DNA from: Clostridiales bacterium UBA2432
GTDB taxonomy: Bacteria; Bacillota; Clostridia; Lachnospirales; Vallitaleaceae
Length of the DNA stretch: 64,000 nt
Reading direction: 5' to 3'
Assembly (NCBI GenBank): GCA_002342805.1
Contig: DDQW01000014.1
Coordinates: 35,375 to 99,374 of the forward strand
The translations under genes and the position numbers were made by a program. The notes beneath the pieces are model-generated. The model made no database searches and was not told where the DNA came from. It saw only the letters and a program-made list of their open reading frames with translations. Shown piece after piece: positions 1-9,366 of this stretch (its first letter is position 1; each line of letters begins with the position of its first letter).

Positions 1-611
1 GTCAAATCTCTAATATCACGATGAACATAGGTATCAACATAAGACGCATAAAATCTTTCAACACTCTGCTCTCTTATATAAACTGCCGGCATAGAACCTT
101 TATAGATCAGATTATAAATCTCTTTCAAATTCATCTTACGAGCAATATTTAATCTATTTAATAGACGTTTTGTATCCGTTGTATAAAATTCATTAGGTAG
201 TTCATTTAATTCTGAAAGAGATAGCCCCTGCATTGGCAGTATTCCAACTCTACCTGCTAAGCTCTCACTCACACCTTTCATCATCTGAAACATTTGCGAA
301 CCCGTCAGCCAAAACTCACCCATAATTTTTTTTCTATCAACATGTAATTTAATATATGGTAATAATTCAGGTGCATATTGTATTTCATCAATAATTACTG
401 GTGGCTCGTACCTTTGCAAAAATAGTAGCGGTTCTTCTTTTGCTAATTGCCTAGCTACAGGGTCATCAAGACTCACATACTTTCTTGTTTTATCAGCAAC
501 ATGTTCTAATAGCGTTGTTTTTCCAACCTGTCTCGGCCCTGTCACAAGAAGAACGGGATATGTATTTGAAACTTCTTCTACCATTGATTCAAGTGCTCTT
601 TTTATAAACAT
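1..611 (-). CDS. AAA-type ATPase (AAA_14/DUF4143 family), C-terminus cut by window edge
   Basis: I translated this by hand because the frame runs off the left edge. The first 203 residues are open and intact. A Walker A motif (GPRQVGKTT) lies near residues 25-33, a Walker B-like strand (PVIIDEIQYAP) near 80, and a sensor-like LTGSQMF near 108. The order and the later GRVGILPMQGLSLSEL segment are typical of the stand-alone AAA ATPases whose C-terminal half is DUF4143. That half would lie outside the window. The start is ATG at 611 with AAGGTGG just upstream. The physiological role of this family is poorly defined; some members are mobile or toxin-antitoxin associated. A long inverted repeat sits upstream. 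Confidence 0.85.
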   Translation of the reverse strand, partial: MFIKRALESMVEEVSNTYPVLLVTGPRQVGKTTLLEHVADKTRKYVSLDDPVARQLAKEEPLLFLQRYEPPVIIDEIQYAPELLPYIKLHVDRKKIMGEFWLTGSQMFQMMKGVSESLAGRVGILPMQGLSLSELNELPNEFYTTDTKRLLNRLNIARKMNLKEIYNLIYKGSMPAVYIREQSVERFYASYVDTYVHRDIRDL

Positions 612-670
612 CACTTACCACCTTTTTATTTCGTTATATCTGCATACATTTCCGCTTAAGTTAAACTATA

Positions 671-752
671 ATTTTATATTACACAAAAAATTAAAGAAAA
701 TCAAGATAATCCGTGTAATTTAAAATAATATTTTAAATTACACGGATTATCT
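671..752. repeat. Perfect 22-bp inverted repeat with an extra half-copy
   Basis: Positions 704-725 and 731-752 are exact reverse complements (22 bp) around a 5-base loop. The core GTGTAATTT/AAATTACAC recurs as a third copy at 672-684 (TTTTATATTACAC against TTTTAAATTACAC, 12 of 13 identical). It lies just downstream of the yaaA stop and upstream of the ATPase start. It could terminate yaaA, but no clean T-run follows on the minus strand. It could also be an operator for the ATPase gene or a small mobile hairpin. Confidence 0.7.
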
Positions 753-759
753 GTTGGCA

Positions 760-1536
760 TCAATATTTACAGAGTGAATCCCCTATATCTGCGCTTCCCT
801 TTATAAAAACAAGCCTTCTTGCATTGGATTCTTCATCACTATAGATATATCCTCTTCCTGTAAATCCTTTTAAATCCTCAATGGTTTGGCAACTATTTGT
901 CGCCATATAACGAACCATTTCGCCACGGGCCATTTTTGCCCACGTCGCTTTGACTTTTAATTTCCCTTCATCGTCGCGCACTGCGAAGACACACTCCATG
1001 TAGCGCTGTCCTGGCTTTAATCCATTGCGTATACACTGACTATATTCATTCGACGCAAGATCAATGACAAGGTCGGTTTCACTATAGATTTGGTCATGAA
1101 GACGTTCTCCCCAAAAGTCATAGAGGTTTTTTGCGCCTTCAACTTGGAGCTTTGCCTGCATTTCTAATCGATAAGGTACAATCCCGTCCAATGGTTTTAA
1201 GACCCCATAGAGTCCACTTAAAATACGTAAATGGGTGTTGACATAGTCCCACTCAGTATCAGTAAATACGCTAGGTTTCATGTATTGATATTGGATTCCT
1301 TCATATGCCAACAAAGCCGGAATTAAATTTTTACGAATCTCTGTTTGCCCTAAACGCTCCATATTTTCAGTGGCTATTTTGTCATTACACTTCCATGTTT
1401 TTTTAAGTTCACTATATTTTTTTGATTTTAATGTTTGAAAAATACGTTCTGCATCATCCATAAAAACAGGATAGGTTTTATGTGCCATATCCGCTTCATT
1501 GTTCATCTTCTTCGCCGGTGAGATAATGATTCGCAT
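760..1536 (-). CDS. yaaA: Peroxide stress protein YaaA (DUF328/UPF0246)
   Basis: The 258-residue length and the N-terminal MRIIISPAKKM are diagnostic of the YaaA family. Other family signatures are LSGLYGVLKPLDGIVPYRLEM near residues 105-125 and YDFWG near 140. In Escherichia coli YaaA is a cytoplasmic DNA-binding protein that limits free iron and oxidative DNA damage during peroxide stress. The start has a good AGGAGG site seven bases upstream. It appears to be transcribed alone: no neighbour is functionally linked, and the next gene upstream is a sensor with its own promoter. Confidence 0.93.
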   Translation of the reverse strand: MRIIISPAKKMNNEADMAHKTYPVFMDDAERIFQTLKSKKYSELKKTWKCNDKIATENMERLGQTEIRKNLIPALLAYEGIQYQYMKPSVFTDTEWDYVNTHLRILSGLYGVLKPLDGIVPYRLEMQAKLQVEGAKNLYDFWGERLHDQIYSETDLVIDLASNEYSQCIRNGLKPGQRYMECVFAVRDDEGKLKVKATWAKMARGEMVRYMATNSCQTIEDLKGFTGRGYIYSDEESNARRLVFIKGSADIGDSLCKY

Positions 1537-1584
1537 GCTGTCCTCCTAATAATATTTCGTTTTGCTTAAATATAAGAGCATTAT

Positions 1585-4584
1585 TTATCTGTCGATGACC
1601 TCTCCCTTGTGTACGATGCAGTTTTTTCCTTGTCTTTTTGCTAGATAGAGAGCATCATCTGCCTTTTTGATAAAGGCTTCGGGTTCTGTTTCAATTTCAG
1701 GAATCTCACTAACTAGTCCCATGCTTAAAGTAATTGCTTCTAATACGTCTCCGTCAGGCGTTGTCATTTTTTGATTAGCCAATGCTTCTTTTAATGTAAT
1801 CGCCATTTTTTTAACCCCCTCTAAATCTGTATCATACAAGGTAATGAGAAATTCATCCCCGCCATATCGAAAGACATGGTCGGTACTACGTTGCAAGATG
1901 TTTTTTGCACACTCTGCAACTTGAATAATAATTTTATCCCCTAACAAGTGACCATAGGTGTCATTAATGTTTTTGAAATTATCGATATCCAACATAATAA
2001 ATCCCATAGGTAAGCTTCCGCGAATAGCCAGTTTTACTTGTTCCTCAATAATTCGTTCATAGTACCTTCGATTAAATACACCTGTAAGGGAATCTAAAAT
2101 TGACAATTGTTCTAGTTGTTGATTGGCATCTGCAAGCTGCACATTAACTTGGTTGAGCTCTGAATTTTTAAGAGCCATAATATTACGTTCTCTAAGTCTG
2201 ATTACTACATAGATAAGTAAGAATAATAGCAGAATATAAAACATATAAGCATAAGGCGTTTGATACCAATGTTTGTCAATTGTAAACGTCATTGAAACAG
2301 TGTCTGTCATCATTTCCCTTGACGTCACTGCATAGACTTCAAAGGTATAGGTGCCTGAAGGTAAATTCGAAAAAACAGCTTGATTATATTGGCCATTGGC
2401 AACAAAATTTTCATTTTGTCCTAGAAGACGATAAAAATATTTCACTTTTTCAGGCGCATCAAAATCTAAAGCTATAAACTTAAATCCAACAAAATTCTCA
2501 TTTGGGCTTAATGATAAGGTTAAATCATTGAAGAAGGGTGTCTCATTGGGATATGGCTTACCTAATACAGAGAATCCATCAATATATAGTGTAGGCACAG
2601 TGGTGGTAAGACGCTTAAAATCTTTTGGAATTACCGTAATTCCATGAGAACCTCCAAAGTATAGGCTACCATCTAGGTCTTTGAAATGGCCTGCATTAAA
2701 CTCATAGTCGCCTATACCGTCTTCCGGTAATAAGGTGTATATATCACGGGTATTTAAATCTAAGACAGAAAGACCATCTAAGGTAGCTAGCCATAATCTT
2801 TTGTGGTCATCTTCTAAAATTCCGCTAACTGTATTATTTCCCAGTCCATGGGTTTCTGTATATGAAATAAATTGACCTGTATCTTCTTGGTACTGAGCAA
2901 TGCCGCCCCCTACCGTTGCAATCCAAATAGCTCCATTTGAATCTTCGAAAATCTTTCGAATGGTGTTGTTGGGTAATTGACCTTCCTCTCCATCTTCTCG
3001 TTTAAATGTATGAAATTTGTTACTGTTAGGATTAAGCAGATTTAAACCATTGTTCGTTCCTACCCACATCCGACCTTGAGAATCCGACAAAAGACTGTAA
3101 ATCAGATTATCCGAAAGTTCGTTCTCTTTACCTTCAATACTCTCCGTGTGATGGTATTGTATTAAGGTTTCATCTAGTGGGTCATATACATAAACGCCTT
3201 CCCGGTAGGTTCCTATCCATAAGCGTCCTTTATGGTCTAATGTAAGCGCATATACTAGATTTCCTTCCGGAATGGGTATATCCAATGGATAAAATTGGTC
3301 GCTTTCAACATCGTAATAACTTATTCCATCTATAGAACCTACTAATAATGGCCACTCCGGATGATCTAAGTAACAGATGACACTGTCACCTAATGCATGG
3401 CGCTCTTTGTCATTATACTTAATCGTGGTGGACGTGGCCTCATCGATGCGCTCTATGCCTTGATTGTATATGGCTGTCCATAGTTGTTGGTATCGATCTC
3501 TAAAGATAAGATTATTTTTCCCATTACTTAAGCTGTCCGGAACATCTTTCATAGGCTTTATTCGGACATAATTTCTTTTAAATGGATTCACTTTTGTAAT
3601 CCCACCACCATTTGTTCCAATCCATAAGATATCTGAATCATCTTGATATAAAGAATAGATAACTCCATGATGAACATCCCCATCAGGTAAGGTCCCCGAA
3701 AATTGGGTGATATGACCATCAGGCGTAATTGCAAATAATCCTCCGCCCCAAGTACCCACCCATTGGATACCATCGGACGTTTTTAAATAAGTGTAAACAC
3801 GATTATCTTCAAAAAGTATTTCTTCTGTCTTACCTGTGTTTAAATCAATGGTCATTAGACCACCCTCCCATAACCCTAAAGTCAAAATACCGGGATTATT
3901 TTCACGGATGAGCATGACTGCAGGTGCTGTGATTGGATAGTCGCTTGCTACGACTTGATCTAAATCCGGATCATATATCTGAAGACCGGCATGTGTCCCT
4001 AAATATAAAGTATTATTCGATGCCAAATAAACAGAACGAACCACATCACCTTCAACAGTATAGTTTTTTACGTTACCGGTGTCTGGGTCCAAAGAATTGA
4101 GTCCTGATAAAGTCCCCACCCATACAAGGCCATCTGAATCTAGAGAGATGCTGACAATGACGGGATTGGATAATCCATGTTCTTCAACACTATAATTCGT
4201 AAAGGTATTTTGATAAATATTATATCGGGAAATACCTTGATATGTCCCGATCCAAATCTCATGATTTTTAGGATCATAGGTCATAGTTTGGATTAAGTTA
4301 TGTACCAAGCCTTCAGATTCAAAAGGATCATTACGCATCACTATCATCTGGCGCCCATCATATCGATTTAGGCCTCCTTGTGTTCCAAACCACAAAAAGC
4401 CATCCTTATCTTGAAGAATAGCTGAGACAGACATATTGGATAAACCGGACTTTCGAGTGAGTTGTTCAAAAACCGGAGGCGTTTGACCATCTAACAAATC
4501 CGCGCTGTATGTTTCTACTGACGAAAAAAACGTTCCCATTAAAAGTACTAAAAAAAAGACTAACGCCAAGCGCTTATGAACCAT
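1585..4584 (-). CDS. Beta-propeller sensor diguanylate cyclase (Reg_prop, Y_Y_Y, GGDEF)
   Basis: A membrane sensor that should make c-di-GMP. An N-terminal signal/anchor segment (about residues 5-25) is followed by many two-component-regulator propeller repeats carrying the recurring DGLLWIGT-like motif (to about residue 680). A Y_Y_Y beta-sandwich (about 690-780), one membrane helix (about 790-810), a short coiled coil and a GGDEF domain complete it. RYGGDEF is intact, as is the metal-site DIDNFKNIND. The propellers lie outside the cell and in relatives bind oligosaccharides. I start it at ATG 4584, behind GGAGG, rather than at the in-frame TTG 12 bases earlier. No response-regulator output is attached; the output is c-di-GMP. 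Confidence 0.88.
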   Translation of the reverse strand: MVHKRLALVFFLVLLMGTFFSSVETYSADLLDGQTPPVFEQLTRKSGLSNMSVSAILQDKDGFLWFGTQGGLNRYDGRQMIVMRNDPFESEGLVHNLIQTMTYDPKNHEIWIGTYQGISRYNIYQNTFTNYSVEEHGLSNPVIVSISLDSDGLVWVGTLSGLNSLDPDTGNVKNYTVEGDVVRSVYLASNNTLYLGTHAGLQIYDPDLDQVVASDYPITAPAVMLIRENNPGILTLGLWEGGLMTIDLNTGKTEEILFEDNRVYTYLKTSDGIQWVGTWGGGLFAITPDGHITQFSGTLPDGDVHHGVIYSLYQDDSDILWIGTNGGGITKVNPFKRNYVRIKPMKDVPDSLSNGKNNLIFRDRYQQLWTAIYNQGIERIDEATSTTIKYNDKERHALGDSVICYLDHPEWPLLVGSIDGISYYDVESDQFYPLDIPIPEGNLVYALTLDHKGRLWIGTYREGVYVYDPLDETLIQYHHTESIEGKENELSDNLIYSLLSDSQGRMWVGTNNGLNLLNPNSNKFHTFKREDGEEGQLPNNTIRKIFEDSNGAIWIATVGGGIAQYQEDTGQFISYTETHGLGNNTVSGILEDDHKRLWLATLDGLSVLDLNTRDIYTLLPEDGIGDYEFNAGHFKDLDGSLYFGGSHGITVIPKDFKRLTTTVPTLYIDGFSVLGKPYPNETPFFNDLTLSLSPNENFVGFKFIALDFDAPEKVKYFYRLLGQNENFVANGQYNQAVFSNLPSGTYTFEVYAVTSREMMTDTVSMTFTIDKHWYQTPYAYMFYILLLFLLIYVVIRLRERNIMALKNSELNQVNVQLADANQQLEQLSILDSLTGVFNRRYYERIIEEQVKLAIRGSLPMGFIMLDIDNFKNINDTYGHLLGDKIIIQVAECAKNILQRSTDHVFRYGGDEFLITLYDTDLEGVKKMAITLKEALANQKMTTPDGDVLEAITLSMGLVSEIPEIETEPEAFIKKADDALYLAKRQGKNCIVHKGEVIDR

Positions 4585-4622
4585 GAAAACCTCCAAAAAA
4601 CAAATTTTATTTTATACCTAAC

Positions 4623-4651
4623 ATTTTATCACTTAAGTCCCAACTGTTCAA
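4623..4651 (-). promoter_or_regulatory. Sigma-A type promoter of the propeller diguanylate cyclase
   Basis: On the minus strand TTGAAC (4646-4651) and TAAAAT (4623-4628) are separated by 17 bases, about 40 bases before the gene start. It lies downstream of the uxaC terminator, so the gene is probably transcribed independently. Confidence 0.5.
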
Positions 4652-4730
4652 TGAATTACGATATATATCTCAAAACGCCTACGTGTAAACGATATGCTTT
4701 TTCATGAATGCTAGAGAGCTAAGCGAAAAA

Positions 4731-4796
4731 AAGAGAATTCAACATTAGGATTCTACTGTCTGAGCGACAGCGAGTTTAGAATCCGTTGAATTCTCT
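4731..4796 (-). terminator. Rho-independent terminator of the uxaBAC operon, inside a larger nested dyad
   Basis: AGAGAATTCAAC (4731-4742) pairs with GTTGAATTCTCT (4785-4796), and inside it GGATTCTA pairs with TAGAATCC. Read on the minus strand it ends in a run of seven T. Outside it, AAAACGCCTAC at 4672 and its complement ending at 4823 form a further arm, giving an unusually long nested hairpin of about 150 bases. Confidence 0.75.
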
Positions 4797-4825
4797 TTCT
4801 TATAGTTTATATGTAGGCGTTTTCC

Positions 4826-6250
4826 TTATAATCCAAAATACGCTTTTGCGTTATTGTAACTAATATCTTGAACGATTTGTCCTAAGAATTTTTCATCGTT
4901 TGGATATTCTCCATCTTCAACAAGGGTTCCCAAGTAGTTACATAAAATACGTCGGAAGTACTCGTGACGTGTATAGGATAAGAAGCTTCGTGAGTCTGTT
5001 AGCATTCCTACAAAGGCACTTAGTAGGCCTAAATTTGCTAATGCACTCATTTGATCTTGCATGCCTTCTTTTTGATCACAGAACCACCATCCGGAGCCAA
5101 ACTGAATCTTACCTTTTGTTCCGCCACCTTGGAAGTTACCGATCATTGTTCCGATCACATAGTTATCTCTCGGATTTAGTACATATAGAATTGTTTTTGG
5201 CAATTCATCTGTTGTATCAAGATCGTTTAGTAATGCCGACAGGGCAGGTGCAAATGTCGAATCATGAACAGAGTCAAAACCGGTATCCGGTCCAATCGCT
5301 TTATGCATACGACGATTATTATTACGAAGAGCTCCGATGTGGATTTGCATTGTCCATCCACGTTTTGCATATGCTTTTCCTAAGAAGTTCAAGACAAGGC
5401 CTTTATGAATGGCAACTTCTTCTTCGGTTAAAACATCGCCAACTAAACCTTTTTTATAGACTTGATTCGCTCGTGCATAATCGATGTTTGTTGTTCCTTC
5501 TATATAAGGTGTATGATATTCAATCGTATCTAATGCGTGGTCAGATAATCGACAACCCACTTCATGGAAATAGTCAATACGTTCTTCCAAAGCTTTGAGT
5601 AATTTTTGAATTGAATCTACTGTGTAACCGACGGCTTCTTCTAAGCTTTTAATCCAAGGAATAAATGTTTCGTTTGCTATGTTGAAGCTTTTATCCGGTC
5701 GGTATGTCGGATAAACTTTTGTTGCAAAAGAGTCATCTGCTGCCAATTGCTTATGATACTCTAGATCATCAATCGGATCATCCGTTGTGCAAATAACATC
5801 CACCTTTGAACGCGTGATAAGTTGACGTGCACTAAAATCATCTTGGTTTAAAAGTGTATTGCATTTTTCCCAAATCTCATCTGCTGTCTCTTCACTCAAT
5901 AATGTATCAATTCCAAAATAACGTTGTAATTCAAGATGTGTCCAGTGATACATCGGATTACCAATTGTAAATGGCACGGCTTTTGCAAATGCTTTGAACT
6001 TAAGATAGTCATCTTGATCGCCGGTAATGAAATCTTCTGTTATGCCAAAACTACGCATGACTCTCCATTTATAGTGGTCTCCACCAAGCCAAATCTCAGT
6101 GATATTCTTATACTTTTTATCTTCTGCAATCTCTTTTGGAGATAAGTGACAGTGGTAGTCAATAATTGGCATATCTTTTGCATAGTCATGATATAATTTT
6201 ACCGCAGTTTCATTTTGCAACATAAAATTCTCGTCTAAAAACTTTTTCAT
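4826..6250 (-). CDS. uxaC: Uronate isomerase (glucuronate/galacturonate isomerase)
   Basis: At 474 residues it matches UxaC throughout. It converts D-glucuronate to D-fructuronate and D-galacturonate to D-tagaturonate, the first step of hexuronate catabolism in the cytoplasm. The amidohydrolase-type metal site is visible in the N-terminal DYHCHLSP motif (near residue 32). ICTTDDPIDDL, the HIGALRNNN segment and the C-terminal DSRSFLSYTRHEYFRR are family signatures. It is the last gene of uxaB-uxaA-uxaC, 22 bases after uxaA, and a strong terminator follows. Galacturonate or glucuronate could come from the GH105 and other glycosidase activities encoded further along. Confidence 0.97.
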   Translation of the reverse strand: MKKFLDENFMLQNETAVKLYHDYAKDMPIIDYHCHLSPKEIAEDKKYKNITEIWLGGDHYKWRVMRSFGITEDFITGDQDDYLKFKAFAKAVPFTIGNPMYHWTHLELQRYFGIDTLLSEETADEIWEKCNTLLNQDDFSARQLITRSKVDVICTTDDPIDDLEYHKQLAADDSFATKVYPTYRPDKSFNIANETFIPWIKSLEEAVGYTVDSIQKLLKALEERIDYFHEVGCRLSDHALDTIEYHTPYIEGTTNIDYARANQVYKKGLVGDVLTEEEVAIHKGLVLNFLGKAYAKRGWTMQIHIGALRNNNRRMHKAIGPDTGFDSVHDSTFAPALSALLNDLDTTDELPKTILYVLNPRDNYVIGTMIGNFQGGGTKGKIQFGSGWWFCDQKEGMQDQMSALANLGLLSAFVGMLTDSRSFLSYTRHEYFRRILCNYLGTLVEDGEYPNDEKFLGQIVQDISYNNAKAYFGL

Positions 6251-6272
6251 ATTCCTTCTCCTTCGTCCTTTT

Positions 6273-7784
6273 TTATAGGGTTACACCTGATTTAAATATT
6301 GCAATTTCACGATAGTTATTGATTTCTTGACGAACGTATTTACCATTCGCGATGTCAACAATATCATTGATAAACTCTTTTAAAAGCTCATCCATACGCA
6401 CACCATCCACTAATCGTCCTGCATTAAAATCAATCCAATTCGGTTTGAGATTGGCAAGTCGTGAATTGGTTGCAATCTTCATAGTCGGTATAAATCCACC
6501 AAATGGGGTTCCACGCCCGGTTGAAAATAAAACCATCTGGCATCCACTCATACCTAATGCCGTGGTTGCAACTGCATCATTTCCAGGTGCACTTAAGAGG
6601 TTCAATCCATTCGTCTTAATACGTTCTGTATGCTTTAATACGTCCATAACTTGGCTATTTCCAGCTTTTTGTGTGCACCCTAAGGATTTGTCTTCAAGGG
6701 TTGTTATTCCGCCATTTTTGTTTCCTGGTGATGGATTTTCATAGATGACTTGATTGTGACGTTTATAATAGTTCTTAAAGTCATTCACCAATTCCACTGT
6801 TTTTTCAAAGGTTTCTTGGTCCTTACAACGATTCATAAGAATTGTCTCTGCGCCAAACATCTCCGGAACTTCTGTAAGCACTGTCGTTCCCCCATGATGA
6901 ATGAGGTAGTCAGAAAACATTCCAATCATCGGATTGGCTGTAATTCCGCTTAATCCATCAGATCCTCCACATTCAAGTCCGACACGAAGTTTACTTAAGG
7001 GTTGGGGTTCACGTTGGTCTTTTCGCATTTTTTCAAAGAGGTCTGTCAAGAGTTTTACGCCCTCTTCAATCTCATCATCCACTTCTTGAGAGATTAAGAA
7101 GCTGACCCTGTCTTTGTTATAGTCTCCAAGTGTCCGCTCAAAGGCATCAATTTGATTATTCTCACATCCAAGACCTACAACTAATACGCCACCGGCATTA
7201 GGATGCTTGACAATATTTTGCAGTGTTTTTCGTGTATTGATATGATCATCACCCATTTGTGAACATCCATAATTATGTCCAAACGAAGAGATACCGTCAA
7301 TATTATCTAAATCTTTAATACGGATGCCTTCGTCGAGCATACGTTCTTTGAAAACTTGAATAATCTGTTGACTAACACCGTTCACACATCCTACTGTTGG
7401 TATCACCCATAATTCATTTCGAATACCGATTTCACCATTGGGACGAACATAAACGTTGATTTCACGTTCGTCTTCAAAGGTTGAAAACGCTTCAATCTGT
7501 GGATTATACTTATATTCTAGCACGTCATCTAATTGTGTTTTCACGTTGTGTGTGTGTACATGAGCGCCGGCTTCAATCGGTTTAACCGCTTTACCAATAG
7601 GCATGCCATATTTTATAATCGCCTGGCCTATATCAATTGGCTTATAGGCAACTTTATGCCCGCTTTTAACGTCTTCTTGAAACTTGACTTCAACACCTTT
7701 ATGTTCGATGACTTCGCCTTTAAACACATCTTCCAAAACAATAATCACATTATCCTTGTTGTGAATTTGTATGAAATTTCTCAT
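6273..7784 (-). CDS. uxaA: Altronate dehydratase, full-length UxaA type
   Basis: At 503 residues this is the complete form with an N-terminal SAF domain (about residues 1-90) and a C-terminal dehydratase domain. It dehydrates D-altronate to 2-keto-3-deoxygluconate using a metal centre. Recognisable segments are SSFGHNYGCSQMGDD (about 170), VVGLGCENNQ (about 205), GLECGGSDGLSGITANP (about 270) and the C-terminal STGRGTPFGGFIPT. It starts at ATG 7784 directly after the uxaB stop (TAAATG), with GAGGTG upstream, so it is translationally coupled. No 2-keto-3-deoxygluconate kinase or aldolase is in the window; they must lie elsewhere. Confidence 0.97.
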   Translation of the reverse strand: MRNFIQIHNKDNVIIVLEDVFKGEVIEHKGVEVKFQEDVKSGHKVAYKPIDIGQAIIKYGMPIGKAVKPIEAGAHVHTHNVKTQLDDVLEYKYNPQIEAFSTFEDEREINVYVRPNGEIGIRNELWVIPTVGCVNGVSQQIIQVFKERMLDEGIRIKDLDNIDGISSFGHNYGCSQMGDDHINTRKTLQNIVKHPNAGGVLVVGLGCENNQIDAFERTLGDYNKDRVSFLISQEVDDEIEEGVKLLTDLFEKMRKDQREPQPLSKLRVGLECGGSDGLSGITANPMIGMFSDYLIHHGGTTVLTEVPEMFGAETILMNRCKDQETFEKTVELVNDFKNYYKRHNQVIYENPSPGNKNGGITTLEDKSLGCTQKAGNSQVMDVLKHTERIKTNGLNLLSAPGNDAVATTALGMSGCQMVLFSTGRGTPFGGFIPTMKIATNSRLANLKPNWIDFNAGRLVDGVRMDELLKEFINDIVDIANGKYVRQEINNYREIAIFKSGVTL

Positions 7785-9212
7785 TTATTTCACCTCATTA
7801 ATTGCTTTAATCGTTGCTTCCATTCCTTCATTTAAGATTGCTTCAACATAATCTGTCACTTGTTTGGTCATGTTTGGTATGGTATTTAGATCACCATCCC
7901 AGTTGCTTTCATAAGCAAGGATACCTTCAACAAGGCGAGTAATTGCTTCTTTTGAGCCATCAAAGTCTTTCCATAAGTCTGCATATAAATCCAAAATATC
8001 TTGGTTATCCTTAGTTTCGATTTTTTCACCATTATATGCACCACGATAAAATACGATATATGCTGCAAGGGCAAAAACTGTTCGTTCCGGAAGTTGTTTG
8101 TTCTTATCTAAATAAGCTAATACCGATGGAAGTACACGTGTTTTATACTTGGACATACTGTTAAGCGAAATACTCATTAAGTAATGTTTAATAAAGGGGT
8201 TTTTGAATCGCTCAATCACTTCTTTAGCAAATGTCTCTAACTCTTCTGAAGATAGGCTTAATGTCGGTATAATTTCTTCATAAATCGCTTTTGTTAAAAA
8301 TTCATTTAATATAGGATCTTCAACAGATTCTCTGACTGTTCGAGCTCCATATAGATATGCCACAGGAACAAGTGTCGTATGAGCACCGTTTAAAATACGT
8401 ACTTTACGCATTTTGTATGGGGTTACATCATCAACGAAAATAGCATTGCAACCGTCTTGATTGGCTGGAAATTCCTCACGAATTTTCTTGTCGCCTTCAA
8501 TAACCCAAAGATTAAACTGCTCACTTTCAACGACTAAGTTATCTTTATACCCTAATTCTTCCCAAATTTCTTCAATACGCTCTCTTGGATATCCAGGAAC
8601 AATACGGTCAACTAAGGTATTACAGAATGTATTGGACTGTTCAACCCATGTCATAAATCCTGCATCAAGATTCCATAAATCAATATATTGAAGCACATAT
8701 TTTCTAAGGTAATCTGCATTTTTATCAATCAGTTCGCAGGGAAGAATAATAAATCCTTTATCTGTTGCACCATCATAAGCCTTATATCGTTCCAATAGTA
8801 ATCGTGTTAGTTTTGCCGGAAATGTTACATCAGCGCCTTTGTCCATTGTATCACTCTCATCAAATGTAATACCGGCTTCTGTGGTATTAGAAACAATTAC
8901 ACGTGCCGTATCAATATGAGCCAACTGAAGATATTCATCAAAATCTTTATAAGGATTAATCGCTGTTTCAATCGAATTGTTTTTGTAATGTTCACTCACG
9001 GCTTGTCCGTTTTTGATGCCTCGCATGTAGTGTGTATATGTATAATCTTGATCTGCTAACATCTGAATTAATCCGTTTTCAAGAGGTTGAACGACTGCGA
9101 TACCTCCGTTATAATCACCTTCATCATTCATCTTTTGAATCATCCAGTCTACAAATGCTCGTAAAAAATTTCCTTCTCCAAATTGAATTACTTTAATCGG
9201 TCGCTTTGCCAT
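7785..9212 (-). CDS. uxaB: Tagaturonate reductase (altronate oxidoreductase)
   Basis: A polyol dehydrogenase of the mannitol-dehydrogenase superfamily, 475 residues. The N-terminal VIQFGEGNFLRAFVDW is the UxaB form of the nucleotide-binding site. It reduces D-tagaturonate to D-altronate with NADH. Later motifs include VSNTTEAGITF (about 105), LPCELIDKN (about 160) and KMRKVRILNGAHTTLVP (about 275), which holds the catalytic region. I chose ATG 9212, preceded by GGAAGG, over an upstream in-frame start at 9239 with no ribosome site. It is the first gene of the uxaBAC operon and is divergent from an AraC regulator, its likely activator. Confidence 0.95.
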   Translation of the reverse strand: MAKRPIKVIQFGEGNFLRAFVDWMIQKMNDEGDYNGGIAVVQPLENGLIQMLADQDYTYTHYMRGIKNGQAVSEHYKNNSIETAINPYKDFDEYLQLAHIDTARVIVSNTTEAGITFDESDTMDKGADVTFPAKLTRLLLERYKAYDGATDKGFIILPCELIDKNADYLRKYVLQYIDLWNLDAGFMTWVEQSNTFCNTLVDRIVPGYPRERIEEIWEELGYKDNLVVESEQFNLWVIEGDKKIREEFPANQDGCNAIFVDDVTPYKMRKVRILNGAHTTLVPVAYLYGARTVRESVEDPILNEFLTKAIYEEIIPTLSLSSEELETFAKEVIERFKNPFIKHYLMSISLNSMSKYKTRVLPSVLAYLDKNKQLPERTVFALAAYIVFYRGAYNGEKIETKDNQDILDLYADLWKDFDGSKEAITRLVEGILAYESNWDGDLNTIPNMTKQVTDYVEAILNEGMEATIKAINEVK

Positions 9213-9306
9213 AAAATACCTTTCCTTCCATATATACATTATTTAAGGTCACATGCCTTCTAATACTAGTTTATCCTTAAAATTTGACATCTTCAAGGGC
9301 TATATT

Positions 9307-9335
9307 TTGACAAACTATACATTTTTTGACATAAT
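9307..9335 (+). promoter_or_regulatory. Promoter of the AraC-type uronate regulator
   Basis: TTGACA (9307-9312), 17 bases, CATAAT (9330-9335), about 30 bases before the start codon. The rest of the 127-base divergent region must hold the uxaB promoter, for which I see only weak boxes, as expected for an activator-dependent operon. Confidence 0.55.
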
Positions 9336-9366
9336 AGAAGAATATTAACCCTAGGGAGGACCTCTT

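Noticed and set aside
671..752. CRISPR-like repeat
   Set aside because: Only two arms and a half-copy in inverted orientation, no regular spacers, no cas genes.
4900..5598. 232-codon open frame on the plus strand inside uxaC
   Set aside because: Opposite-strand shadow of a well conserved enzyme; no ribosome site and a composition unlike a real protein.
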